Assembly: GCF_016907235.1 (NCBI RefSeq)
Contig: NZ_JAFBBO010000001.1
Coordinates: 3,720,001 to 3,784,000 of the forward strand
Direction of reading: 5' to 3'
DNA: 64,000 nt
Source: Oerskovia jenensis
Lineage (GTDB): Bacteria > Actinomycetota > Actinomycetes > Actinomycetales > Cellulomonadaceae
Shown here: piece by piece, positions 29,699 through 36,702 of the stretch
How the letters are laid out: the number at the start of each line of letters is the position of its first letter
How positions within the stretch are numbered: position 1 is the first letter of the stretch
Position numbers and translations under genes: made by a program
The notes under the pieces: model-generated
Databases searched by the model: none
Told to the model about the DNA's origin: nothing
Seen by the model: the letters and a program-made list of their open reading frames with translations, nothing else

Positions 29699-30367
29699 AT
29701 GACGGACCAGATCAGCAGCAGCGCAGGCGACCTCTCGGGAGCCGATGACGCCGAAGACACGAACCGGGCTCCCTCGACCGAGGACGACGCGGCCCGTTCG
29801 GCGCGCTTCGAGCGGGACGCGCTGGTGTACCTCGACCAGCTCTACTCGGCGGCGCTGCGCCTGACGCGCAACCCGACCGACGCGGAGGACCTGGTGCAGG
29901 AGACCTTCACCAAGGCGTTCGCGGCGTTCCACCAGTACCGCCCGGACACCAACCTCAAGGCGTGGCTCTACCGGATCCTCACCAACACGTTCATCAACAA
30001 CTACCGCAAGAAGCAGCGCGAGCCGCTGCAGTCCGCGGCGGAGGACGTCGAGGACTGGCAGATCCACCGCGCGGCGTCGCACACGTCGCAGGGGTTGCGC
30101 TCGGCCGAGGCCGAGGCGTTGGACCGGCTCCCGGACTCCGACGTGAAGAAGGCTCTCCAGGAGCTGCCGGAGGACCGCCGGATGGCCGTGTACTACGCGG
30201 ACGTCGAGGGGTTCCCGTACAAGGAGATCGCCGAGATCATGGGCACGCCGATCGGGACCGTGATGTCGCGGCTCCACCGCGGTCGGCACCAGCTGCGTGA
30301 TCTCCTGAGCGACTACGCAAAGGACCGAGGACTGGTGGGGGCCAAGACCCCCGGAGGTGAGTCGTGA
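29699..30367 (+). CDS. sigR: ECF sigma factor, SigR/SigH family
   Basis: 222 residues from the ATG at 29699. Sigma region 2 contains [20 protein letters not shown] and the DNA-melting segment [10 protein letters not shown]; region 4 has [41 protein letters not shown]. This matches the SigR/SigH subgroup that directs thioredoxin, mycothiol and protein-quality genes under thiol oxidation. The gene for its zinc anti-sigma follows with a 4-bp overlap (GTGA). The frame stays open upstream, so longer forms from GTG 29561 or 29591 (46 or 36 extra residues) are possible; Streptomyces SigR has such a long unstable isoform. AGGAGG sits at 29677, far from this ATG. Confidence 0.93.
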   Translation: MTDQISSSAGDLSGADDAEDTNRAPSTEDDAARSARFERDALVYLDQLYSAALRLTRNPTDAEDLVQETFTKAFAAFHQYRPDTNLKAWLYRILTNTFINNYRKKQREPLQSAAEDVEDWQIHRAASHTSQGLRSAEAEALDRLPDSDVKKALQELPEDRRMAVYYADVEGFPYKEIAEIMGTPIGTVMSRLHRGRHQLRDLLSDYAKDRGLVGAKTPGGES

Positions 30368-30687
30368 GTCAGCAGAACGTGGGCACGGAGGCGCAGGACG
30401 AGGTCATCGTGCCGATCCCCCACTCGACCGAGGGTGAGACCGAGTGCGAGCACGCGCTCAAGCACCTGTACGAGTACCTCGACTCGGAGATGACCTCCGA
30501 CGACGAGGTGCGCATGCGTGCGCACGTCGCGCACTGCTCGCCGTGCCTGGCCGAGCTGAGCGCCGAGGAGCTGGTCAAGCAGCTCGTGCGCCGCTCGTGC
30601 CACGAGCAGGCTCCGGTCGAGCTCCGGCTGCGCATCCAGGCGCAGTTCACCGTACTGCGTACGACGACGGTCATCGAGGGCGTCTGA
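30364..30687 (+). CDS. rsrA: Anti-sigma factor RsrA, zinc redox switch
   Basis: 107 residues. It has the ZAS motif His54-x3-Cys58-x2-Cys61 (HVAHCSPC) plus an upstream Cys28 in [15 protein letters not shown], the four-ligand arrangement of RsrA/RshA proteins. Reduced RsrA binds SigR; disulphide formation and zinc loss release it. GTG 30364 overlaps the sigR stop, so the two are made in fixed ratio. The N-terminal 20 residues are variable. A strong terminator with a short T-tract follows at 30811. Confidence 0.93.
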   Translation: MSQQNVGTEAQDEVIVPIPHSTEGETECEHALKHLYEYLDSEMTSDDEVRMRAHVAHCSPCLAELSAEELVKQLVRRSCHEQAPVELRLRIQAQFTVLRTTTVIEGV

Positions 30688-30810
30688 CGCTCGGCCCGGG
30701 GGCGTGACGCCGTCGGCGCGTCTGCGCTCCGGCGTCTGAGCTCTTCCGGCGACCGCGCCGTCGTGCCGCGCGCGTCGTCGGCCGTGCTGTCGGGGCGTCC
30801 CGGAGAACGT

Positions 30811-30852
30811 CGAAAGGGCCCGTCCTCACCGAGGTGAGGACGGGCCCTTTCG
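30811..30852. terminator. 20-bp perfect hairpin between rsrA and bL37 gene
   Basis: Arms 30811-30830 and 30833-30852 match over 20 bp. The right arm ends in CCCTTTCG on the plus strand, and the mirror image serves the minus-strand gene, so it is likely bidirectional. Confidence 0.9.
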
Positions 30853-30900
30853 TCGCACTCGCCCGCAGGGCGCGTGATCGCGGCCCTGGCGGGCTCGTGA

Positions 30901-30975
30901 TCAGGCGTTGGGGCGCTTGCCGTGGTTCGCTGCGCTGCCCTTGCGGCTGCGACGCTTGCGTCCGCGCTTGCTCAT
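30901..30975 (-). CDS. Ribosomal protein bL37, 24 aa
   Basis: A 24-residue, very basic protein: it begins MSKRGRKRRSRKG and ends ANHGKRPNA. This is almost identical in pattern to mycobacterial bL37, a tiny 50S protein found only in actinobacteria, also annotated as AURKAIP1/COX24 domain protein. ATG 30975 has a ribosome site GAGGAG with 6-nt spacing. It is below the length threshold of most gene finders. The neighbouring position to sigR-rsrA is shared by many actinobacteria as far as I recall. Confidence 0.92.
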   Translation of the reverse strand: MSKRGRKRRSRKGSAANHGKRPNA

Positions 30976-31041
30976 GATTGCTCCTCACGCCGGATTCTGT
31001 CTGCTCCATGTTCCCACATCTGGGGCTTGTCCTGGTCCAAG

Positions 31042-31082
31042 ACGCGATATATCGTGTGACGGGAAACGCGATACATCGCGTT
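31042..31082 (+). promoter_or_regulatory. Two operator palindromes upstream of the DUF4097-PadR operon
   Basis: Operator 1 at 31042-31057 is ACGCGATATATCGTGT, an 8+8 palindrome with one mismatch. Operator 2 at 31065-31082 is AACGCGAT-AC-ATCGCGTT, a perfect 8-bp inverted repeat with a 2-bp centre. Their centres are 24 bp apart. The ATA/ATC core is the kind PadR repressors bind, and padR is the second gene of the operon, so negative autoregulation is likely. Confidence 0.75.
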
Positions 31083-31123
31083 CGCCGGACCGGGCGGGAC
31101 ACTCCCGGAGGGCAAGGAGAGAC

Positions 31124-32101
31124 ATGGCGACCGAGAACTGGACCGTGGCAGGTCCGCAGACGATCGACGTCGGGCCCGTGGCCCGCCTCGACGCGAACCT
31201 CCTCAACGGGCGCATCGACGTCGTGGTGCACGACGAGCCCGGCGTCCGCGTCGAGGTCCACTCGATCGAGGGCCGACCGCTCGAGGTCCGCCTCGACGGC
31301 GACCGGCTCACGGTCGGCTACTCGCCCACCGGTGGTTGGCAGGGCTTCCTCGACTCGTTCCGCAACTACCGCGGCAAGGACCGGGCGGACGTCTACGTGG
31401 GCGTCCCCGCGCACGTGCGCGTCAAGCTCGCGACCGTGCGTGGCGACGGCCTCGTCGCCGGCACCCAGGCGAAGGTCTCGGTCGCGACCGTCGGCGGTTC
31501 GGTCATGACGACCCAGACGACCGGCGCGGTGCGCGTGGACACCGTCACGGGCGAGGTCACCGTGCGCGACCACGTCGGCAGCCTCGTCATGGACTCCGTG
31601 TCGGGCGACCTCACGGCCTCGGGCGCGCTGACCGACGTCAAGCTCAACACCGTCTCGGGGAACGTCACGCTCGACTCGAGCGCCACGCCCGACGTGATGA
31701 ACGTCAACGCCGTCTCGGCCGACGTCCTCGTGCGCGTCCCCGAGCCCGACGACCTCGACTACACGCTGCGCTGCGTGAGCGGGCGCCTCGTGGTCGACGG
31801 CGTCGAGCACCGCGGCCCGACCGGCAGCGCCTACCGCCAGGCGGGTCCGGTCGGGACCCCGGGCAAGAGGCTCCAGGTCAACTCGGTCTCGGGGAACGTC
31901 ACGGTGCTGCGCGGCGAACCCGCCGACGCCACGGCGTGGGGCGTCCCCGGCGGGCAGGTCGACGACGCGGGCGGTCGGCCCTGGTCGTACGACGACGCCC
32001 CGACCGACACGCACCCGGGCCACGGCGCGCCCTGGGGCACCGCGGACAGTCGCGCGGCACGGCCGGGCGGTGGGACCGCGGACGGACCGGCGGACCGCTG
32101 A
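31124..32101 (+). CDS. DUF4097 family beta-strand repeat protein 1
   Basis: 325 residues, no signal peptide. From about residue 25 to 270 the protein is a run of short strands with the repeating pattern V.T.SG.V (VSVATVGGSVM, VRVDTVTGEVTV, LNTVSGNVTL), typical of a right-handed beta-helix of the DUF4097/DUF4098 type. The C-terminal 50 residues are Gly/Pro/Asp-rich. The function of the family is unknown; members are often beside PadR regulators, envelope-stress or polymer genes. ATG 31124 has a ribosome site AAGGAGA. Its TGA overlaps the padR ATG by one base. Confidence 0.88.
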   Translation: MATENWTVAGPQTIDVGPVARLDANLLNGRIDVVVHDEPGVRVEVHSIEGRPLEVRLDGDRLTVGYSPTGGWQGFLDSFRNYRGKDRADVYVGVPAHVRVKLATVRGDGLVAGTQAKVSVATVGGSVMTTQTTGAVRVDTVTGEVTVRDHVGSLVMDSVSGDLTASGALTDVKLNTVSGNVTLDSSATPDVMNVNAVSADVLVRVPEPDDLDYTLRCVSGRLVVDGVEHRGPTGSAYRQAGPVGTPGKRLQVNSVSGNVTVLRGEPADATAWGVPGGQVDDAGGRPWSYDDAPTDTHPGHGAPWGTADSRAARPGGGTADGPADR

Positions 32102-32703
32102 TGGCCACCGTCTTCGCCCACGGAGAGCTCCGGCTCTACCTCCTCGCGCTGCTCGAGTCCGGACCCAAGCACGGCTACGAGCTCATGACCGAGCTGAGCG
32201 ACCGGTTCGGTGGCACGTACCGCCCCAGCGCCGGCACCATCTACCCCCGACTCGCCCGCCTGGAGGGGGAGGGGCTCGTACGGCGCAGCGACAGCGGCCG
32301 CAAGTCCACCTACGAGCTCACGCCCGCGGGCCGGGCCGAGGTCGCGGCACGCCGGGCCGACATCGCGGCGCTCGAGGACGGGATCGCCCAGACCGTGCGC
32401 ACGCGAGCCCACGCCCTGCGCGCCGACATCGAGGGCTCCATGCAGGGACTGCGCGCCGAGCTCGCGGCGGCCGCCCAGGAAGCACGCGTCCGCCCCCGCC
32501 CGGCAGCCACCCCCGACCCACGACGCGGGGAGTCCTACGCCCGCCGCGTCGAGGCCGAGGCCATGGTGCAACGCTTCCGCGACGACGTGCGCGCCGACCT
32601 CCGGCGCGCCGACGCCAGCAGCGCCGTCACGGAGCTGACGGTCGAGACGCTGCGCACCGTGCTCGACTCGGCGCGCCGCGCCGTCCGCGGGACGCTGCCG
32701 TGA
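32101..32703 (+). CDS. PadR family transcriptional regulator
   Basis: 200 residues. The N-terminal winged helix has LRLYLLALLESGPKHGYELM, GTYRPSAGTIYPRLARLEGEGLV and STYELTPAGRAEV, the PadR signature. The C-terminal part is long and helical, with several Arg/Ala-rich stretches, as in the PadR-s1 group that dimerises through extra helices. The inducer is unknown. The gene lies between two DUF4097 genes and downstream of two palindromes, so it very probably represses this operon. The start shares one base with the upstream stop. Confidence 0.92.
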   Translation: MATVFAHGELRLYLLALLESGPKHGYELMTELSDRFGGTYRPSAGTIYPRLARLEGEGLVRRSDSGRKSTYELTPAGRAEVAARRADIAALEDGIAQTVRTRAHALRADIEGSMQGLRAELAAAAQEARVRPRPAATPDPRRGESYARRVEAEAMVQRFRDDVRADLRRADASSAVTELTVETLRTVLDSARRAVRGTLP

Positions 32704-32807
32704 CCGGCGGCCCCGGGGCGGCGGCACCGCGAGAACCACGAACCCACCGACAGCACGACATCCCGCACGACGACCGGCACGACACACAGACGGAGAAGGA
32801 GAACGAC

Positions 32808-33605
32808 ATGGGAACCGAGTCCTGGGTCATCGCAGCACCCCAGCAGATCGAGGTCGCCGAGGTGTCCGCGCTCGTCGTGGGCCTCACGAACGGGGCCGTC
32901 GAGGTCGTGAGCGACCCGAGCCGCGAGTCGGGCGCGAGCGTCGACGTGACCGACGTGAGCCCCCGCCCCCTGCGCATCACGACGCACGACGGCGAGCTCA
33001 AGATCGCCTACGACTTCGACGGCGTCGAGGGCGTCGTGGACCGCGTCCGCGGCCTCAAGGACAAGGACACCGCGACCGTGCGGGTCGTGCTCCCGGCACA
33101 CCTGGCGGTCAAGGTCGCCACGGCCCGCGCCGCCGCGACGATCAGCGGGACACGCGCACCCGTCTCGGTGACGACGGCGGACGGGACGATCACCGTCAAC
33201 GACACCGCGGGCCCGCTCTCGGTCAAGTCCGTCACGGGCCGCGTCTCGGTCGGCACGCACGAGGGGGACCTCAAGGTCAGCACGGCCTCGGGCCGCGTCG
33301 AGGCCGAGGGTGCCCTGGGGCGGGTCACCATCAGCACGGTCACGGCGGACGTGGTCGTCGAGGCGCGCGAGACGACGCCCCTGGTGACGGCCAAGACGGT
33401 CTCGGGTGACGTCACCCTGCGTCTGAGCGAGGGGGCAGGGGTCAACCTCAAGGCGCGCGCGGTCACGGGCAAGGTCGTGCTCGACGGCGCCCCCGTCCCC
33501 AGCGCGCAGTCGCGCACCACGTCCGTGGACCACTCCGAGGGCACGAGCGGTGCCTACGTCTCGGTCAGCACGGTCTCGGGCGACCTCACGGTCTCGCGCG
33601 GCTGA
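32808..33605 (+). CDS. DUF4097 family beta-strand repeat protein 2
   Basis: 265 residues, paralogue of the protein at 31124. The N-termini align (MATENWTVAGPQTIDV against MGTESWVIAAPQQIEV), and both have the VSVTTADGTITV / VKSVTGRVSV / VSTVSGDLTV pattern of a beta-helix. This copy ends directly after the last repeat and lacks the Gly/Pro tail. It has its own ribosome site AGAAGGAG, 104 bp after padR, and no obvious separate promoter. The function is unknown. Confidence 0.88.
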   Translation: MGTESWVIAAPQQIEVAEVSALVVGLTNGAVEVVSDPSRESGASVDVTDVSPRPLRITTHDGELKIAYDFDGVEGVVDRVRGLKDKDTATVRVVLPAHLAVKVATARAAATISGTRAPVSVTTADGTITVNDTAGPLSVKSVTGRVSVGTHEGDLKVSTASGRVEAEGALGRVTISTVTADVVVEARETTPLVTAKTVSGDVTLRLSEGAGVNLKARAVTGKVVLDGAPVPSAQSRTTSVDHSEGTSGAYVSVSTVSGDLTVSRG

Positions 33606-33641
33606 GACCAGGACCGGGCGGCCCACGCCCGGAGACACGGC

Positions 33642-33683
33642 AGCGGCCCGCGGCCACCCCTCATCGGGTGGTCGCGGGCCGCT
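33642..33683 (+). terminator. 18-bp hairpin after the DUF4097-PadR operon
   Basis: Arms 33642-33659 and 33666-33683 pair with one G-T mismatch and a 6-nt loop, 36 nt after the stop. Confidence 0.8.
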
Positions 33684-33723
33684 CGCGTCCGGTCTCGGCA
33701 CGAAGCGCGCGTCACCGTGGGTG

Positions 33724-33757
33724 GGGCGTCACCGCCCGTCGGGCGTCACCGCCCGTC
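33724..33757. repeat. 17-bp tandem duplication
   Basis: Two identical 17-bp units GGGCGTCACCGCCCGTC (33724-33740, 33741-33757), with a degenerate third copy near 33777. Each unit holds a GGGCG/CGCCC dyad. The surrounding 33684-33830 has no gene. Confidence 0.75.
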
Positions 33758-33830
33758 CGGGTCCCTCCGTGGGTCGGGTGTCACCGTCGGCGGGGTGGCC
33801 GGGTCCTCGTCGTCGGGCAGGGCGCTCGTG

Positions 33831-34436
33831 CTACGTGACGTCGTCGGGCAGGCCGAGCCATGCGTGCCAGCCCGTGTGCAGGACGAGCCACGCCATGAGG
33901 CCGTAGCCCGCCTGGCCCGGGTACCCGCCGCTGCTCGTCGCGAGGTCCGCGAGCCACTGCTCGTGCGTGACCAGCGGCGTGAACGTGTCGACGTACGGGA
34001 CCCGACGCCGGTTCGCCACGTCCGCGAAGGCGGCCGAGAGCTCGGCGACCCGGTCGTTGTCCTCGGGACGGCCCGGCGGCGGGCCGACGACGAACGTGGG
34101 CAACCGGCGGTGCTCGGCCACGTCCAGGACGTTGGCCAGGTTGAGCCGCGACCGGGCCACCGACAGGCCGGCGTCGAGGTCGTGACGGCCCAGGGCGAGG
34201 ACGAGCCGGTTGTCGGCCTCCGGATCGTGATCGAAGCGCCTGCTCGTCTCGGCGTCCCACCGCTGGCTCATCGCCGTCGTCGTCTCGCCCGGGATCGCGA
34301 GGGGGAAGACCATCGCCGTCCCGGGAAAACGGGTGCGCGCGATCACGCGCCCGGCCCAGCCGAGGCCCTTGGCGTCGCCGACGCCCGCGCTCAGCTCGTC
34401 GCCGACCACGCAGATCCGTACTTCAGGTTCTCCCAC
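33831..34436 (-). CDS. SGNH/GDSL hydrolase family protein
   Basis: 201 residues. The N-terminus RICVVGDELSAGVGD is a variant of the GDSL block I in which the nucleophile Ser follows GDEL; LALGRHD is block III (Asn replaced by Arg), and the C-terminal block V His may be in PYVDTFTPLVTHEQW. Esterase or lipase activity is plausible; the substrate is unknown and no signal peptide is seen. GTG 34436 is chosen because GAGGAG lies 9 nt upstream and the motif starts within a few residues. ATG 34520, 5 bp after the epimerase stop, is an alternative. The two genes are codirectional. Confidence 0.75.
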   Translation of the reverse strand: MGEPEVRICVVGDELSAGVGDAKGLGWAGRVIARTRFPGTAMVFPLAIPGETTTAMSQRWDAETSRRFDHDPEADNRLVLALGRHDLDAGLSVARSRLNLANVLDVAEHRRLPTFVVGPPPGRPEDNDRVAELSAAFADVANRRRVPYVDTFTPLVTHEQWLADLATSSGGYPGQAGYGLMAWLVLHTGWHAWLGLPDDVT

Positions 34437-34524
34437 GGTGATGTGCTCCTCGTTCGCTCGCGCACCATTGTCTGTCACGACCGGGCTCCCGTGCGGGATG
34501 TCCGGCCGGTCGGGCGGCATCGCG

Positions 34525-35439
34525 TCAGAGGAGGGTCGCGCCCCACACGGCCTCGTGCGAGGCCCCGGGGGCGAGCCGGACGAGGCGCTCACCCGTCCGG
34601 AACGCGTCCGCGACGCAGCTCATGGGCTCGGCCGCGACCCCCGTGCGCCGGTACCGCGCCGCGGCGACGGCGTCGCCCGTGCAGACCTGCCAGGTGCCCA
34701 TCGAGGAGTCCGTCCACACCGCGGCCGTGCGGCCGTCGGGAGCGGCCAGGCGCATCCACGACAGACCGTCCTCGTCCCGCAGGACGTCGACGTAGGCGTC
34801 GTCGAGCACGATGCCCGCGAGCAGGCGGGGCTCGCGCAGGTCGAAGTCTCCCGCTGCGGGCTCGGTGCCCGTGGGCAGCAGCCGGTCGTCCGTGGTCACG
34901 CGCGTGCTCGCGTCGAGGCGCAGCGTGCACTCGTCGACCGACGCGTCGCCCGGGGACAGCCACGGGTGGAACCCGACGCCGTAGGGAGCGTCGGACGAGC
35001 CCACGTTCGTCGTGCGGGCCGTGACGCGCAGCCCCGCGTCGCTCAGTGCGTACGTGACGCGGGCGACGAGGTCGAACGGATAGCCGGGCGTGGGGACGAG
35101 GTGCAGCTCGAAGGTCACGGCCGAGGGGGACTGCTCGACGACGTCCCAGCGCTCCCAGCACACCAGGCCGTGGATGGCCGTGCTCCGCGGCACCTCGGTG
35201 AGGGGGAGCTGGTGCTCGATCCCGTCGAACGTGTACCGACCGTCGCGCAGCCGGTTGGGCCAGGGGAGCAGCACCGCGCCGTGCGACGCGGGGGCGATCT
35301 CGTCCTCGGCGAACGGCGTGAAGACCTCACGTCCGCCGACCGAGTACTCCCGGACCGTGGCACCGACCTCCGTGAGCGTGGCACGGTGGTCACCGTGCTC
35401 GATGCGGATCTGGGAGCCGGAGGGTGGGGTGATGTTCAC
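34525..35439 (-). CDS. Aldose 1-epimerase family protein
   Basis: 304 residues, galactose mutarotase-like beta-sandwich. Landmarks are GAVLLPWPNRLRDGRYTFDG (substrate Arg region), STAIHGLVCWERWDV (catalytic-type His), and YGVGFHPWLSP with a second His. A mutarotase-like enzyme interconverts alpha and beta sugar anomers; the subgroup with PWPNR often acts on phosphorylated or unusual sugars. GTG 35439 is used; TAACGT lies 8 nt upstream on the coding strand. It diverges from the aldo/keto reductase gene, so carbohydrate-linked control is possible. Confidence 0.85.
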   Translation of the reverse strand: MNITPPSGSQIRIEHGDHRATLTEVGATVREYSVGGREVFTPFAEDEIAPASHGAVLLPWPNRLRDGRYTFDGIEHQLPLTEVPRSTAIHGLVCWERWDVVEQSPSAVTFELHLVPTPGYPFDLVARVTYALSDAGLRVTARTTNVGSSDAPYGVGFHPWLSPGDASVDECTLRLDASTRVTTDDRLLPTGTEPAAGDFDLREPRLLAGIVLDDAYVDVLRDEDGLSWMRLAAPDGRTAAVWTDSSMGTWQVCTGDAVAAARYRRTGVAAEPMSCVADAFRTGERLVRLAPGASHEAVWGATLL

Positions 35440-35587
35440 GATCACACACGTTACTGGGTGCGGAACGTCCGTTGAACAGGGACAGTAGAACCCGGTCGTG
35501 CTGCCCCCGCGGGCACGCGGCCCAGCGACGCACCGCCTCGGGCTCTGCCGGAGCCGGGAGCACCACCCGCAGGACGAGGAGGAACAC

Positions 35588-36583
35588 ATGGAACGACGAG
35601 TGCTCGGACGCACCGGACGACTGGTCTCGGTCGTCGGTCTCGGCACGTGGCAGCTCGGGGCGGACTGGGGCGAGGTCAGCGAGGCCGACGCCCGCGCCGT
35701 GCTCGACGCCTCGGCCGAGTCGGGCGTGACCTTCTTCGACACGGCCGACGTCTACGGCGACGGCCGCAGCGAGGAGATCATCGGCTCCTACCTCGCGGAC
35801 AATCCCGGCTCGGGGATCACCGTCGCGACCAAGATGGGCCGTCGAGCCCCCCAGGAGCCCGAGAGCTACACGCTCGCGAACTTCCGCGAGTGGACCGACA
35901 GGTCCCGCCGGAACCTGCGCACCGAGCGCCTGGACCTGGTCCAGCTCCACTGCCCGCCGTCGTCGGTCGTCGAGGACGACCAGGTGTACGACGCGCTCGA
36001 CACGCTCGTGGCAGAGGGCTCGATCGCGGCCTACGGCGTGAGCGTCGAGACCGTCGACGAGGCGCTCGCGGCCATCGCGCGCCCCGGTGTCGCGACCGTG
36101 CAGATCATCCTCAACGCGTTCCGGCTCAAGCCTCTCGACGAGGTGCTCCCCGCGGCCTCCGAGGCAGGGGTGGGGATCATCGCGCGCGTCCCGCTGGCCT
36201 CGGGCCTGCTGTCCGGGAAGTACACGCGCGAGACGACGTTCGCCGAGAACGACCACCGGAGCTTCAACCGCGACGGCTCCGCGTTCGACGTCGGCGAGAC
36301 CTTCTCCGGGGTGGACTTCGCGACCGGCCTCACCGCGGCGGGGGAGTTCACCGCGCTCGTGCACGACGTGCTCGGCCCGGACGTGACCGCCTCGCAGGCC
36401 GCGATCGCCTGGATCTGGCAGCAGCCCGGCGTCTCGACCGTGATCCCCGGGGCCCGCAACGTCGAGCAGGCCCGCGCCAACGCGGCAGCCGGCTCGGCGG
36501 AGGTGCTGGGGCCCTTGTTCGCGTCGGGCGTCCGCGAGATCTACGACCGTCATCTGCGCGAGCAGGTCCACGGCCGCTGGTAG
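35588..36583 (+). CDS. Aldo/keto reductase
   Basis: 331 residues, NADPH-dependent AKR TIM barrel. It starts MERRVLGRTGRLVSVVGLGTWQ; catalytic residues are in TADVYGDGRSEEIIG (Asp/Tyr), TKMGRR (Lys), and LVQLHCP (His). The cofactor end segment is VIPGARNVEQARANAAA. The best functional guess is a YajO/general-stress-type reductase of sugars or aldehydes; the substrate is unknown. A ribosome site GAGGAGG precedes ATG 35588. The gene stands alone and is closed by a strong terminator. Confidence 0.92.
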   Translation: MERRVLGRTGRLVSVVGLGTWQLGADWGEVSEADARAVLDASAESGVTFFDTADVYGDGRSEEIIGSYLADNPGSGITVATKMGRRAPQEPESYTLANFREWTDRSRRNLRTERLDLVQLHCPPSSVVEDDQVYDALDTLVAEGSIAAYGVSVETVDEALAAIARPGVATVQIILNAFRLKPLDEVLPAASEAGVGIIARVPLASGLLSGKYTRETTFAENDHRSFNRDGSAFDVGETFSGVDFATGLTAAGEFTALVHDVLGPDVTASQAAIAWIWQQPGVSTVIPGARNVEQARANAAAGSAEVLGPLFASGVREIYDRHLREQVHGRW

Positions 36584-36627
36584 GTGGCCTCGCCCACCCT
36601 CCTTCCTGCCCGGTGTGCCGGGCAGCG

Positions 36628-36671
36628 ACGACGAAGGCCGCCTCCCCGGACGGGGAGGCGGCCTTCGTCGT
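36628..36671. terminator. 20-bp perfect hairpin between convergent genes
   Basis: Arms 36628-36647 and 36652-36671 are perfectly complementary around a 4-nt loop. The element serves the reductase (+) and kgd (-). Confidence 0.9.
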
Positions 36672-36702
36672 GACCCTCAGGTGGTCGGCCCGGGAGCCCT
36701 GC

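Noticed and set aside
33719-33800. GC-rich repeats as a small gene
   Set aside because: Open frames here have no ribosome site and no conserved pattern; the 17-bp duplication explains the composition.
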